DNA from: Streptomyces flavofungini
GTDB lineage: Bacteria; Actinomycetota; Actinomycetes; Streptomycetales; Streptomycetaceae
Direction: 5' to 3'
NCBI RefSeq assembly: GCF_014650815.1
Contig: NZ_BMVR01000007.1
Location: forward strand, 254,976 to 318,975
DNA length: 64,000 bases
Shown: positions 34,507 to 43,739 of the stretch, piece after piece
How positions within the stretch are numbered: position 1 is the stretch's first letter
Layout: every line of letters begins with the position of its first letter
Program-made: the position numbers and the translations under genes
The notes under the pieces: model-generated
Databases searched by the model: none
What the model was told of the DNA's origin: nothing
What the model saw: only the letters and a program-made list of their open reading frames with translations

Positions 34507-35711
34507 GTGTCGACGGCACCCGATGTCGCCACACACGTCCCCGCCCTGGCCGACCCCGCCCACCCGGCCGTAGGAGCCGCGACCGCGCTCCTGGCCGACT
34601 ACCGCCCGGGCGCCCGCTTCCTCGGCACCCCCACCCGCACCCTGCTCGGGCAGGGCGCGCACAGTGAAGTGCCGTACGACGAGAGACCGTTGGCGGCGCG
34701 GGTCGCCCAGACCCTCGGGCAGGCGCGCGCGGACGGGGCCGAGTCGCCCGTCGTCGTCGGGGCGGTGCCGTTCGACCAGACGGCCCCGGCCGCCCTTGCG
34801 GTGCCCGCCGTACTGCGCGCCGCGCCGCCGCTGGCCGCCGACCCGCTGATCGCGCTGCCCGCCGAGTCGCCCGCCCGCGTGGACTGGCGCATCCGGCAGG
34901 TCCCGGCCCCCGAGGTGTACGGCGCGTCCGTGGCCGCCGCCGTCGACCGCATGTGGCGCGGCGAGTTCAGCAAGGTCGTGCTCGCCCGCACCCTCGAACT
35001 CGACTGCGCCGAACCCCTCGACGTCCCCGCCATGCTCCAGAGCCTGGCCCGCCGCGACGCCACCGGCTACACCTTCGCCCTGCCGACCGGACCCGGCCGC
35101 ACGCTCATCGGCGCCAGCCCCGAACTCCTGGTGTCCCGGCGCGGACGGCGCGTCATCGCCAACCCGCTCGCCGGTTCCATACCGCGCAGCGACGACCTCG
35201 CCGAGGACGTGCGCCGGGCGGCCGCGCTGCTGCAGTCGGCCAAGGACCTGCACGAGCACGCCGTCGTCGTCGACGCCGTCCACCAGGCCCTCGCGCCCCA
35301 CTGCGCCGACATGAACGTCCCGGCGAAGCCCACCCTGATCCGCACCGCCGCCATGTGGCACCTGTCGACGACCGTCACCGGCACCCTCGCGGGCCCCGGC
35401 GCCTCCGCCCTCGAACTCGCCTGCGCGCTGCACCCGACGCCCGCCGTCTGCGGCACGCCCACCGCGACGGCCCGCGAGGTCATCCGTGACAGCGAGCCCT
35501 TCGACCGGGGCTTCTTCACCGGCATGGTCGGCTGGGGCGACGCCGCGGGCGACGGCGAATGGGTCGTCACCATCCGCTGCGCGGAGGCCGAGCGCGACTC
35601 GCTGCGGCTGTTCGCGGGCGCGGGCGTCGTCGCCGCCTCCGAGCCGGAGGCCGAGACGGCGGAGACCGCCGCCAAGTTCCGCACGTTCCTCGCCGCGGTG
35701 GGGGCCGAGCT

Positions 35712-35715
<4 letters not shown>
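34507..35715 (+). CDS. dhbC: isochorismate synthase
   Basis: 402 residues with the chorismate-binding fold: 'FSKVVLARTLELDCAEPLD', 'LIGASPELLVSRRGRRVIANPLAGSIPRS', 'HEHAVVVDAVHQALAPHC', 'LHPTPAVCGTPTATAREVI' and 'FFTGMVGWGDAAGDGEWVVTIRCAE', all as in DhbC/EntC. It converts chorismate to isochorismate, the first committed step of dihydroxybenzoate formation. GTG 34507 has GGAG upstream; the 132-base gap after dhbA is short enough for one operon. Its stop overlaps the start of dhbE (GTGA), so the two are translated together. Confidence 0.95.
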
Positions 35716-37469
<1,754 letters not shown>

Positions 37470-37496
37470 ACGAACCGAAACGGAAAGCCCAGCATC

Positions 37497-38129
37497 ATGG
37501 CCCTGCCCGCCATCACCCCCTACCCCCTGCCGACCGCCGCCGAGCTGCCCGCCAACCGCGTGGACTGGCGGGTCGACCCGGCCCGCGCCGTGCTGCTCGT
37601 GCACGACCTGCAGAACTACTTCCTGTCCGCGTACGACGCCGGTGCCGCGCCCGTGCCCGGGCTGCTGGCCAACGTACGCGCCCTCAAGGAGCGCGCGGCC
37701 GCCCTCGGCGTGCCCGTGCTCTACACCGCCCAGCCCGGCGGGCAGACCCCCGAGGAGCGCGGCCTGCAGCAGGACTTCTGGGGCTCGGGCCTGCCGGACG
37801 ACCCGCACGCCGCCGCCATCGCGGACGCCGTCGCGCCCGCGCCGGGGGACCAGGTCCTCACGAAGTGGAAGTACAGCGGGTTCGTCCGCACCGGCCTGGC
37901 GGACCACCTGCGTGAGCTGGGCCGCGACCAGCTGGTCATCACGGGGATCTACGCCCACATCGGCGTCCTCATGACGGCCTGCGACGCGTGGATGCGGGAC
38001 ATCCAGGCGTTCGTCGTCGCCGACGCCGTGGCGGACTTCTCCGCCGACGACCACGCGATGGCGCTGCGCTGGGCCGCCGGGCGCTGCGCCGTGGTGACCA
38101 CCACCGACTCCGTACTCGAAGGGAACTGA
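37497..38129 (+). CDS. dhbB: isochorismatase, without fused carrier domain
   Basis: 210 residues, the isochorismatase domain of EntB/DhbB: 'PANRVDWRVDPARAVLLVHDLQNYF', 'VPVLYTAQPGGQTPEERGLQQDFWG', 'LTKWKYSGFVRTGLADHLRE', 'ITGIYAHIGVLMTACDAWMRDIQAFVVADAVADFS'. It hydrolyses isochorismate to 2,3-dihydro-2,3-dihydroxybenzoate and pyruvate, the step between dhbC and dhbA. EntB and DhbB carry an aryl carrier domain at the C-terminus; here the chain stops after the first domain and the carrier is encoded by the next gene, five bases on. ATG 37497, preceded by an A/G-rich segment, starts the family N-terminus. Confidence 0.95.
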   Translation: MALPAITPYPLPTAAELPANRVDWRVDPARAVLLVHDLQNYFLSAYDAGAAPVPGLLANVRALKERAAALGVPVLYTAQPGGQTPEERGLQQDFWGSGLPDDPHAAAIADAVAPAPGDQVLTKWKYSGFVRTGLADHLRELGRDQLVITGIYAHIGVLMTACDAWMRDIQAFVVADAVADFSADDHAMALRWAAGRCAVVTTTDSVLEGN

Positions 38130-38134
38130 CCGCC

Positions 38135-38368
38135 ATGACCCCGACCCTGACCCTGGATCAGCTCCGCCAGGACATCGCCGACGTCCTCGGCGAGGAGCCC
38201 GCCGACATCCCCCTGGACGAGAACCTCGCCGACTACGGCCTCGACTCGGTGCGCCTGATGACGCTGGTCGGCCGCTGGCGCGAGACGTACGGAGTGGACG
38301 TGGCGCTCACCGACCTCGCCGAGCGGCCCGCCGTCGAGCAGTGGGCGGCGCTGCTGAAACTCCCCTGA
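38135..38368 (+). CDS. free-standing aryl carrier protein
   Basis: 77 residues, a single phosphopantetheine-binding domain. 'ENLADYGLDSVRLMTLVGRW' holds the modified Ser in LDSVR, which is the EntB-ArCP wording rather than the LGGHS of peptidyl carriers. It receives dihydroxybenzoate from DhbE and hands it to the first C domain of the NRPS. It starts five bases after the dhbB stop and closes the operon. As a gene too short for many annotation cut-offs it is easily missed, but the pathway needs it because neither DhbB nor the NRPS carries another aryl carrier. Confidence 0.93.
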   Translation: MTPTLTLDQLRQDIADVLGEEPADIPLDENLADYGLDSVRLMTLVGRWRETYGVDVALTDLAERPAVEQWAALLKLP

Positions 38369-38457
38369 CGCCGGGGCCGGCACCCGTACGCAGGCAGCGG
38401 GCGCGCGGCGGGGCCGCCAAGTGCCCGCCGCCGCAGGGCGGTTGTTAGCGTGCGCGC

Positions 38458-39468
38458 ATGAAGGCGTTTCCTGAGAACGTGCGCGATGAAACCCTCTCGC
38501 GCGGACTTGCGGCCTACGGCATCACCCCGACCGCTGTGACCTACGCGCCCGTCGGCTTCGGCGACTACCACTGGCACGTCACCGGCGACGACGGGCGCGA
38601 CTGGTTCGTCACCGTCTCCGACCTGGAGCACAAGGCGCACTGCGGGGCGGACGCCGCGACGGCGCTCACCGGGCTGCGCCGGGCCATGGACACGGCGCTG
38701 ACGCTGCGCACACGCGAGGTCCTGCGGTTCGTCGTCGCGCCCGGCGCGGCCGCGGACGGCAGCTCGGTCGTCCCGCTGGACACCCGGTACGCCCTCACGG
38801 TCTTCCCTCAAGTCACCGGCCGCACCGGCGACTTCGGCGATCCGCTGGACGACGCGGACCGCGACCGCGTACTCGGCCTGCTCGCCCGGCTCCACGACCG
38901 GACGCCGCCGGGCACCACCCCCGCCACCACCCTGGAGCCCGCCGGACTGACCGGCATCCACACCGCCCTCAACGACCTCACCGGCACCTGGTCCGGCGGC
39001 CCCTACGCCGAACCGGCCCGCCGCCTGCTCGCCACCCACGCCGCACCCCTGCGCGCGGCTCTCGCCGACTTCGACGCCCTCGCCGACCGCGTACGCCGCA
39101 GCGGCGCCCCGCTCGTCGTCACCCACGGCGAGCCGCACCCCGGCAACCTCATCCACGGCGACGACGGTTTTCTGCTCGTGGACTGGGACACGGTGGGACT
39201 CGCCCTGCCCGAACGGGACTTGTCGCTCCTCGCGGCCGAACCCGCCGCCCTGGCCCACTACACCGGGCTGACCGGCCGGACTCCCGACGCGGCCGCGCTG
39301 GCGCTCTACCGGCTGCGGTGGAGCCTGCTGGACGTGGCCGAGTTCGCCGACTGGTTCCGCGCTCCGCACGAGGGGAGCGACGACACACAGGTGGCGTGGG
39401 AGGGCTTCGCCGAGACGCTGGAGCAGTTGGCCGATCAGGGCCGGGGCGCGGTGATCGATTCGAACTGA
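38458..39468 (+). CDS. aminoglycoside phosphotransferase-fold kinase
   Basis: 336 residues with the APH/choline-kinase fold: a short N-lobe ('VTYAPVGFGDYHWHVTGDDGRDWFVTV'), hinge, catalytic loop 'VTHGEPHPGNLIHGDDG' (Asp replaced by Glu in HGEPHPGN, a known variation in this superfamily) and the metal Asp in 'LLVDWDTVGLALPERDL'. The substrate is unknown; it may phosphorylate a small hydroxylated molecule. It lies 90 bases after the aryl carrier gene and 87 bases before the small peptide gene, so it belongs clearly to neither group. Start ATG 38458. Confidence 0.85.
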   Translation: MKAFPENVRDETLSRGLAAYGITPTAVTYAPVGFGDYHWHVTGDDGRDWFVTVSDLEHKAHCGADAATALTGLRRAMDTALTLRTREVLRFVVAPGAAADGSSVVPLDTRYALTVFPQVTGRTGDFGDPLDDADRDRVLGLLARLHDRTPPGTTPATTLEPAGLTGIHTALNDLTGTWSGGPYAEPARRLLATHAAPLRAALADFDALADRVRRSGAPLVVTHGEPHPGNLIHGDDGFLLVDWDTVGLALPERDLSLLAAEPAALAHYTGLTGRTPDAAALALYRLRWSLLDVAEFADWFRAPHEGSDDTQVAWEGFAETLEQLADQGRGAVIDSN

Positions 39469-39554
39469 ACAGACAACAATGCTGAATTGCCATAAACTGG
39501 GGCAAGGGTGGGCGTCACTGGATGTAGTGGCGACGTCTATATGAGGAGGCACCG

Positions 39555-39737
39555 ATGCTTGCTCAGCACACACCGCTTCTTGTCGCTCCGACGGACGCCA
39601 CGGCGCTAGGCACGGCCATGGTGGAGCCTGAGGCGGTCCTGAGCGACGCGCCGACGTATGCGCCCGAGGCAGGGGGATTCCTCCTGCTCCTCGCGCTCAT
39701 CTCGCCGAAGGAGCCGAAGGAGCCGAAGGGCAAGTGA
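39555..39737 (+). CDS. 60-residue peptide with Gly-Gly motif and hydrophobic tail; possible precursor peptide
   Basis: A GAGGAGG five bases before the ATG is among the best ribosome binding sites in the window, and the 86-base upstream gap is AT-richer than the surroundings, as expected for a promoter. The first 40 residues are a mild, acidic, Ala/Pro/Thr-rich stretch. They end in 'YAPEAGG', followed by FLLLLALISP and a basic KEPKEPKGK tail, which a 9-bp repeat encodes. A Gly-Gly before a distinct C-terminal part is the arrangement of leader and core in bacteriocin and other peptide precursors, but there is no Cys and only one Ser in the tail. It could equally be a one-pass membrane peptide. 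The stop overlaps the next start (GTGA), tying it to the following genes. Confidence 0.75.
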   Translation: MLAQHTPLLVAPTDATALGTAMVEPEAVLSDAPTYAPEAGGFLLLLALISPKEPKEPKGK

Positions 39738-40588
39738 GTCCTGATCGGTCGCAGACGGCGTACGCCGCTTCAGCGGCTGACCTGGCTGTTCGTGCCCTCG
39801 ATGCCCTCCGTGGCATCGGGGGCACCGCCATGGTCGCCGAGCATGTCGAGCGCGCGGAGGACCCCAAGGCGGCGCTGGCCGCCATCCGGGTCGTCGGCGC
39901 CGACACCTTCGCCCCCTATCTTCTGGCCGACGCGGTCTTCCACCCCCAGGACGCGGCCGCCGTCACCCAGTCCTTCGCCCTGTTCCCACCCCCGGTGAGC
40001 ACCCCCGACCCGCCGCCCGCGGGGGCCGCCGAGCCCTGGCTTGTGGCCTGGCGGGACTGGGCCATGGCCGCGCTGCTCGCCCGGCTCGCCGAGGCGGAGC
40101 CCGACGGGGTGCGTGCGCCCCGGCCGACGGGCGCCCCGGTGCTCACGGACCCGGACCACTCCCAGGTCAGCGATGCTCCGGCCGGGCAGGGCTCCGACTC
40201 CCACGCGGCGCACGGTGACGGCCTCCCCACCCCGGACAGCGGCGCTCCCGACGACAGCGGCCCCCGCGACACCGACTGGCAGCGCTGGTCCGTCCGCATG
40301 GGCCAGCTCTCCCCGCTCGCCCTGCCCGGGCTCGACGGCCCCGTGCACAGCGCGGCCCGCGCCGCCCCGCTCGCCCTCGCGCGCGGCGCCACCCGCGCCG
40401 TGCTGCGCCGCGACTTCCCCACCGCCGCCCGCATCACGCGCTGGCTCGCCCTGCTCGGCGCCGAGGGCGTGGCCCTGCCGCTCGACCCCGTGCCCCTGCT
40501 CGCCCACCTCCGCCTGCACGGCGGCGGCCCGCGGCTCGCGCTCGACGTCGCGATCGCCCGGCGGCTGCTCGGACTGGAGACCGTATGA
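39734..40588 (+). CDS. helical protein of unknown function, coupled to the small peptide
   Basis: 284 residues. I do not recognise the family. Residues 1-75 and 195-284 look mostly helical ('DLAVRALDALRGIGGTAMVAE', 'DVAIARRLLGLETV'); the middle (about 85-180) is Pro/Asp/Gly-rich and probably disordered. There are no Cys clusters, metal motifs or membrane segments. GTG 39734 overlaps the peptide stop by four bases and its own stop overlaps the next ATG (ATGA), so peptide and both proteins are made from one message in fixed ratio. That tight coupling suggests a complex or a peptide-handling pair. Function not known. Confidence 0.8.
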   Translation: MSPDRSQTAYAASAADLAVRALDALRGIGGTAMVAEHVERAEDPKAALAAIRVVGADTFAPYLLADAVFHPQDAAAVTQSFALFPPPVSTPDPPPAGAAEPWLVAWRDWAMAALLARLAEAEPDGVRAPRPTGAPVLTDPDHSQVSDAPAGQGSDSHAAHGDGLPTPDSGAPDDSGPRDTDWQRWSVRMGQLSPLALPGLDGPVHSAARAAPLALARGATRAVLRRDFPTAARITRWLALLGAEGVALPLDPVPLLAHLRLHGGGPRLALDVAIARRLLGLETV

Positions 40589-41517
40589 CGGCGTCCGTGA
40601 CGCGGACCGCGCACCAGGTGAGCGCGCGAGCCCTGACCTGGCTCCACACCCACCGGGAACGGGGTGCGCTGCCCGCCGACACCACCGCCGACCTCGGCGA
40701 TCCCGACAGCGTCTACAAACCCCTCGGCGAGAGCGCTCTCGCCGCCTCGCTGGTGCTGCGCGAGGCCGCCGCGGGCGGCACCGAGCTGCGCCTGGCCCGC
40801 GAGCTGATGGACTTCTGCTGGCGGCAGTTCGGCGACGGCGACATGCTGTACGAACGGCTGCTGCGGTACTCGATGATGACCGACCCGCTGGAGACGTACG
40901 CCCCCTTCGCCCGCTGCGGAATCCGCCACGAACCCCTGGACCGGCTGCTCGCCCACACCAGCGGGCTGCGCTCGGTGCGGGGCGCCGAGGTCCTGCCCAA
41001 CCGCAGGCTCGCCGTCGCCAACGCGGCCCGGGTGGCGGGCCTCGACCAGGGCGCGCACGCCTACGACTGGTCCGCCCTGGCCCGCGCCACCTGGCTCGGC
41101 GCCGTCCCCGAGCCCTGGCTCATCGACTGGATGACCGGCTACTGCCTCACCCACACGGTCTTCCACCTCACCGACTGGGGCGCCGACCCCACCGGCCTGC
41201 CCGCGGACCTCGCCGCGTACGTGACCACCTGGCTGCCCGTCTGGATCGACATCTGGGCCGAGATCGAGCAGTGGGACCTCGTCGCCGAGCTGATGATCGT
41301 CGGCTGCTGTCTGCCCGAGCCGTACTGCGCGCCCGCCGACTGGGAGCGCCTGGCCCGCGCGCAGCACCCCGACGGCCTGGTGCCGCGCGACGGCGACCCG
41401 GTCGCCGACGACCCCGGCCGCCGGTTCGAGGACCACCAGCACACCGCCGTGGTCGCCGCCATCGCCGGAACCCTCGCGGTCTCGCGCACCCTGGGCGGGG
41501 CGGCGGGGCAGCGGTGA
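40585..41517 (+). CDS. all-helical protein, resembles DUF6895 family
   Basis: 310 residues, almost entirely helical with regularly spaced Trp and Leu ('ALTWLHTHRERGALP', 'ELMDFCWRQFGDGDMLYERLL', 'YCLTHTVFHLTDWGADPTGLP', 'MIVGCCLPEPYC', 'FEDHQHTAVVAAIAGTLA'), suggesting an alpha/alpha-toroid or repeat fold. From memory this resembles the actinobacterial DUF6895 family; I could not confirm it. The 'HTVFHLTDWG' segment and the late 'HQHT' supply His and Asp that could bind a metal or form an active site. ATG 40585 overlaps the previous stop. Its end runs into the first unit of a 38-bp tandem repeat that leads to the serine hydrolase gene. Confidence 0.75.
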   Translation: MTASVTRTAHQVSARALTWLHTHRERGALPADTTADLGDPDSVYKPLGESALAASLVLREAAAGGTELRLARELMDFCWRQFGDGDMLYERLLRYSMMTDPLETYAPFARCGIRHEPLDRLLAHTSGLRSVRGAEVLPNRRLAVANAARVAGLDQGAHAYDWSALARATWLGAVPEPWLIDWMTGYCLTHTVFHLTDWGADPTGLPADLAAYVTTWLPVWIDIWAEIEQWDLVAELMIVGCCLPEPYCAPADWERLARAQHPDGLVPRDGDPVADDPGRRFEDHQHTAVVAAIAGTLAVSRTLGGAAGQR

Positions 41518-41652
41518 GTCCCGGGGAGCCCGCTTGGGCGGTGGGGCAGGGTGAGCCCGGCGGAGCCCGGGTGGGCGGTGAGGCAACGGTGACCGCGAGG
41601 GAGTCCGCGTGGGCGGTGAGGCAATGGTGAACCCGAGGGAGCCCGCTTGGGC
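41514..41652 (+). repeat. 38-bp tandem repeat, four degenerate units with serial GTG starts
   Basis: Units begin at 41514, 41551, 41589 and 41627. Each reads roughly GTGA-CCCG-GGAGCCCG followed by TGGGCGGTGAGGCAA. The last unit forms the start of the serine hydrolase gene, so the gap between the two genes arose by duplication of that gene's start. A spacing of 38 shifts frame at each copy. Confidence 0.8.
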
Positions 41653-42700
41653 GGTGAACCTGCTCGCCGCCCTGCGCGCCGCCGCCCCCGGCGCCAGCAC
41701 GGTGGCACTCGCCGTCCGCCGTGGCCCCGACCACGCCGTCCTCGTCACCGGCGCCACCGCCCGGCGCGGCGGCGCGGCGGCCGGGCCCGACACCCGCTTC
41801 GAGATCGGCTCCCTCACCAAGACGTTCACCGCCCTGCTGCTGGCCGAGATGGTCGCCCGCGGCGAGGTCGCCTACGACGACCCGATCACCCGCTTCCTGC
41901 CCCGCGCGGCGACCCCGCACCTGCGCGGGGCCCCCATCACCCTGCTCCACCTCGCCACCCACACCTCCGGCCTGCCCCGGCTGCCCCCCGGCCTGCTGCG
42001 CGACGGCGCGCCCGCCTGGTTCAGCAACCCGTACGCCACCTTCTCCCCGACCGATCTGCGCGCCGCCCTCGCCCGCACCCGGCCGCGCGCCGCCCCCGGC
42101 ACCCGCGTGCGCTACTCCAACCTCGGCGTCGGCCTGCTCGGCGCGCTCCTCACCCGCGCGGCCCACGGCCCCGAAGGCACCTTCGCGCCCCTGCTCGCCG
42201 CCCGCGTCCTGGACCCGCTCGGCCTGACTCGCACCAGCTGCGCCACCGACCAGCCGCAGGCCACCGGCTACTGGCACGGCAGGGAACGCCCCACCTGGCA
42301 GATCCCCGCCCTGCCCGCCGCGGGTGCGGGCCGGTCCAGCGCCCGCGACCTGCTGACCGCCCTCGACGCCCTGCTCGACCCGGCCTCGGCACCCGCCACC
42401 GTCCACGCCTCGCTGCGGACCGCGCTCGCCGACGTCCGCGTGCCGCGCGTCGCCCTGCCGCGCACCGGCCGCCGCATCGCCCTGATCTGGAACATCCGTC
42501 CCCGGCCGACCCATGACCTGTACCACCACTCCGGCGGCACCCGCGGCTTCACCGCCTTCGCGGGCTTCAGCCCGCAGCGGCACGTGGCCCTCGTGGCCCT
42601 CGCCAACACGAGCCCCGCCCTGACCGGAACCTTCATCCAGCGGGCGTACCTGGAGTTGTGGGCGCTCGCTCAAGCCTCGGGCGCGCACCGGGACGCCTGA
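41624..42700 (+). CDS. serine hydrolase, beta-lactamase/D-Ala-D-Ala carboxypeptidase fold (class C type)
   Basis: 358 residues. The three active-site motifs of the penicillin-binding/beta-lactamase fold are present: SxxK in 'IGSLTKTFTALLLAEM', YxN in 'RYSNLGVGLLGALL', and HSGG in 'YHHSGGTRGFTAFAGFSP' in place of KTG. 'LLHLATHTSGLP' is typical of EstB-like esterases and D-amino acid peptidases. There is no signal peptide, so it is probably cytoplasmic and not a resistance enzyme; esterase, transpeptidase or amide-hydrolase roles are open. It follows the DUF6895-like gene after the repeat. ATG 41624 lies in the third repeat unit's end; in-frame GTG 41609 is an alternative. Confidence 0.85.
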   Translation: MVNPREPAWAVNLLAALRAAAPGASTVALAVRRGPDHAVLVTGATARRGGAAAGPDTRFEIGSLTKTFTALLLAEMVARGEVAYDDPITRFLPRAATPHLRGAPITLLHLATHTSGLPRLPPGLLRDGAPAWFSNPYATFSPTDLRAALARTRPRAAPGTRVRYSNLGVGLLGALLTRAAHGPEGTFAPLLAARVLDPLGLTRTSCATDQPQATGYWHGRERPTWQIPALPAAGAGRSSARDLLTALDALLDPASAPATVHASLRTALADVRVPRVALPRTGRRIALIWNIRPRPTHDLYHHSGGTRGFTAFAGFSPQRHVALVALANTSPALTGTFIQRAYLELWALAQASGAHRDA

Positions 42701-42794
42701 GCCGCCGAGCCGGCGGCGGGCGATCCTGACGGCGACCGGGCGTTCGCGCCGGACCCGCCGTCGTCCCGCCGCGGTGGCCGTGTGACCGACGGCG

Positions 42795-43709
42795 TCACCG
42801 ACACGGCGTCAGCCAGTCGGCCGATGGCGTGTTCTTGCCGGTCACCGCGTCCTGGTAGGCGTCGCGCAGCGCCGCGGTGACGGGCCCCGGGGCGGGCAGC
42901 GCCGTCGGGCGGTCGTCCAGGGACTCGACGGGGACGACACCGATGGCGGTGCCGGTGACGAACAGTTCGTCGGCCGTGTACGCCTCGGCGTGGGCGAGCG
43001 GGCGCTCCAGCGTGGGGATCCCGGCCGCGCGGGCGAGGTCGAGGACCGTGGCCCGCGTGATGCCGGGGAGGATGCCGTCCTGCACCGGAGGGGTGTGCAG
43101 AACGCCGGACCGCACGACGAAGACGTTCGCGGCCGAGCCCTCGGAGAGATGACCGGCCGACGTCAGCATGAGCGCGTCGTCGTAGCCCGCGCGCAGCGCC
43201 GCAAGCTTCGCGAGTGAGGAGTTCAGGTACGCGCCCGTCGCCTTCGCCAGCGGTGGGATGGTGTCCTGGTGGTTGCGCCGCCAGGAGCTCGTCATCAGCC
43301 GCCAGGAACGCGCCGGTTGGTCCTCCCACGCCCAGGCCGCGAGCGTGACCCGTACGGCGGACAGGTCCAGGGCCACCCCCATGCTGCCGTAGCCGAGGTA
43401 CACCAGCGGGCGGACATAGCGCGGACCCCCGCCGCCCGCGGCGATCAGTTCGGTCGTCGCGGCGGCCAACTCGTCCGCGCTGTAGGGGATGTCCATCTGG
43501 TACACGCGGGCGGAGCGGACCAGTCGCGCGAGGTGGTCGCGCAGCCGGAACACGGCGAGGCCGCCGTCCGTCGTCGGGTGCGCGCGGATGCCCTCGTACA
43601 CCGCCCAGCCGTAGTGCAGGGACTGGGTCAGGACGTGCACCTTGGCCTCGTCCCAGGCGACCAGGCGGCCGTCCATCCAGATGTGCTCGGCGGGGGAGAG
43701 GGCGCTCAT
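42795..43709 (-). CDS. class IV aminotransferase (branched-chain/D-amino acid type)
   Basis: 304 residues. It begins 'IWMDGRLVAWDEAKVHVLTQSLHYGWAVYEGIRA', as IlvE does; the PLP lysine is in 'PPLAKATGAYLNSSLAKLAAL', and 'SEGSAANVFVVRSGVLHTPP' and 'VTGTAIGVVPVESLDDR' complete the fold-type IV pattern. It transfers amino groups to or from a keto acid. It is the last gene of the six-gene minus-strand operon (49056 to 42795), 30 bases after the Ldh_2 gene, with GAGGAG before its ATG. A housekeeping IlvE is not expected in such a setting, so a dedicated role in the pathway is likely; the substrate is unknown. Confidence 0.92.
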   Translation of the reverse strand: MSALSPAEHIWMDGRLVAWDEAKVHVLTQSLHYGWAVYEGIRAHPTTDGGLAVFRLRDHLARLVRSARVYQMDIPYSADELAAATTELIAAGGGGPRYVRPLVYLGYGSMGVALDLSAVRVTLAAWAWEDQPARSWRLMTSSWRRNHQDTIPPLAKATGAYLNSSLAKLAALRAGYDDALMLTSAGHLSEGSAANVFVVRSGVLHTPPVQDGILPGITRATVLDLARAAGIPTLERPLAHAEAYTADELFVTGTAIGVVPVESLDDRPTALPAPGPVTAALRDAYQDAVTGKNTPSADWLTPCR

Positions 43710-43739
43710 CGGGTGCTCCTCGTCATGGGGTGCCCTTCG

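Noticed and set aside
38458..39468. Aminoglycoside resistance kinase
   Set aside because: Only the general APH fold is visible, with HGEPHPGN in the catalytic loop; no specific resistance-family signature was seen.
39555..39737. Lanthipeptide or thiopeptide precursor
   Set aside because: The putative core has no Cys and only one Ser, and no LanB/LanM, YcaO or radical SAM gene belongs to the same coupled unit.
41624..42700. Beta-lactam resistance enzyme
   Set aside because: The fold is right but there is no signal peptide and the third motif is HSGG; context points to a peptide or ester substrate.
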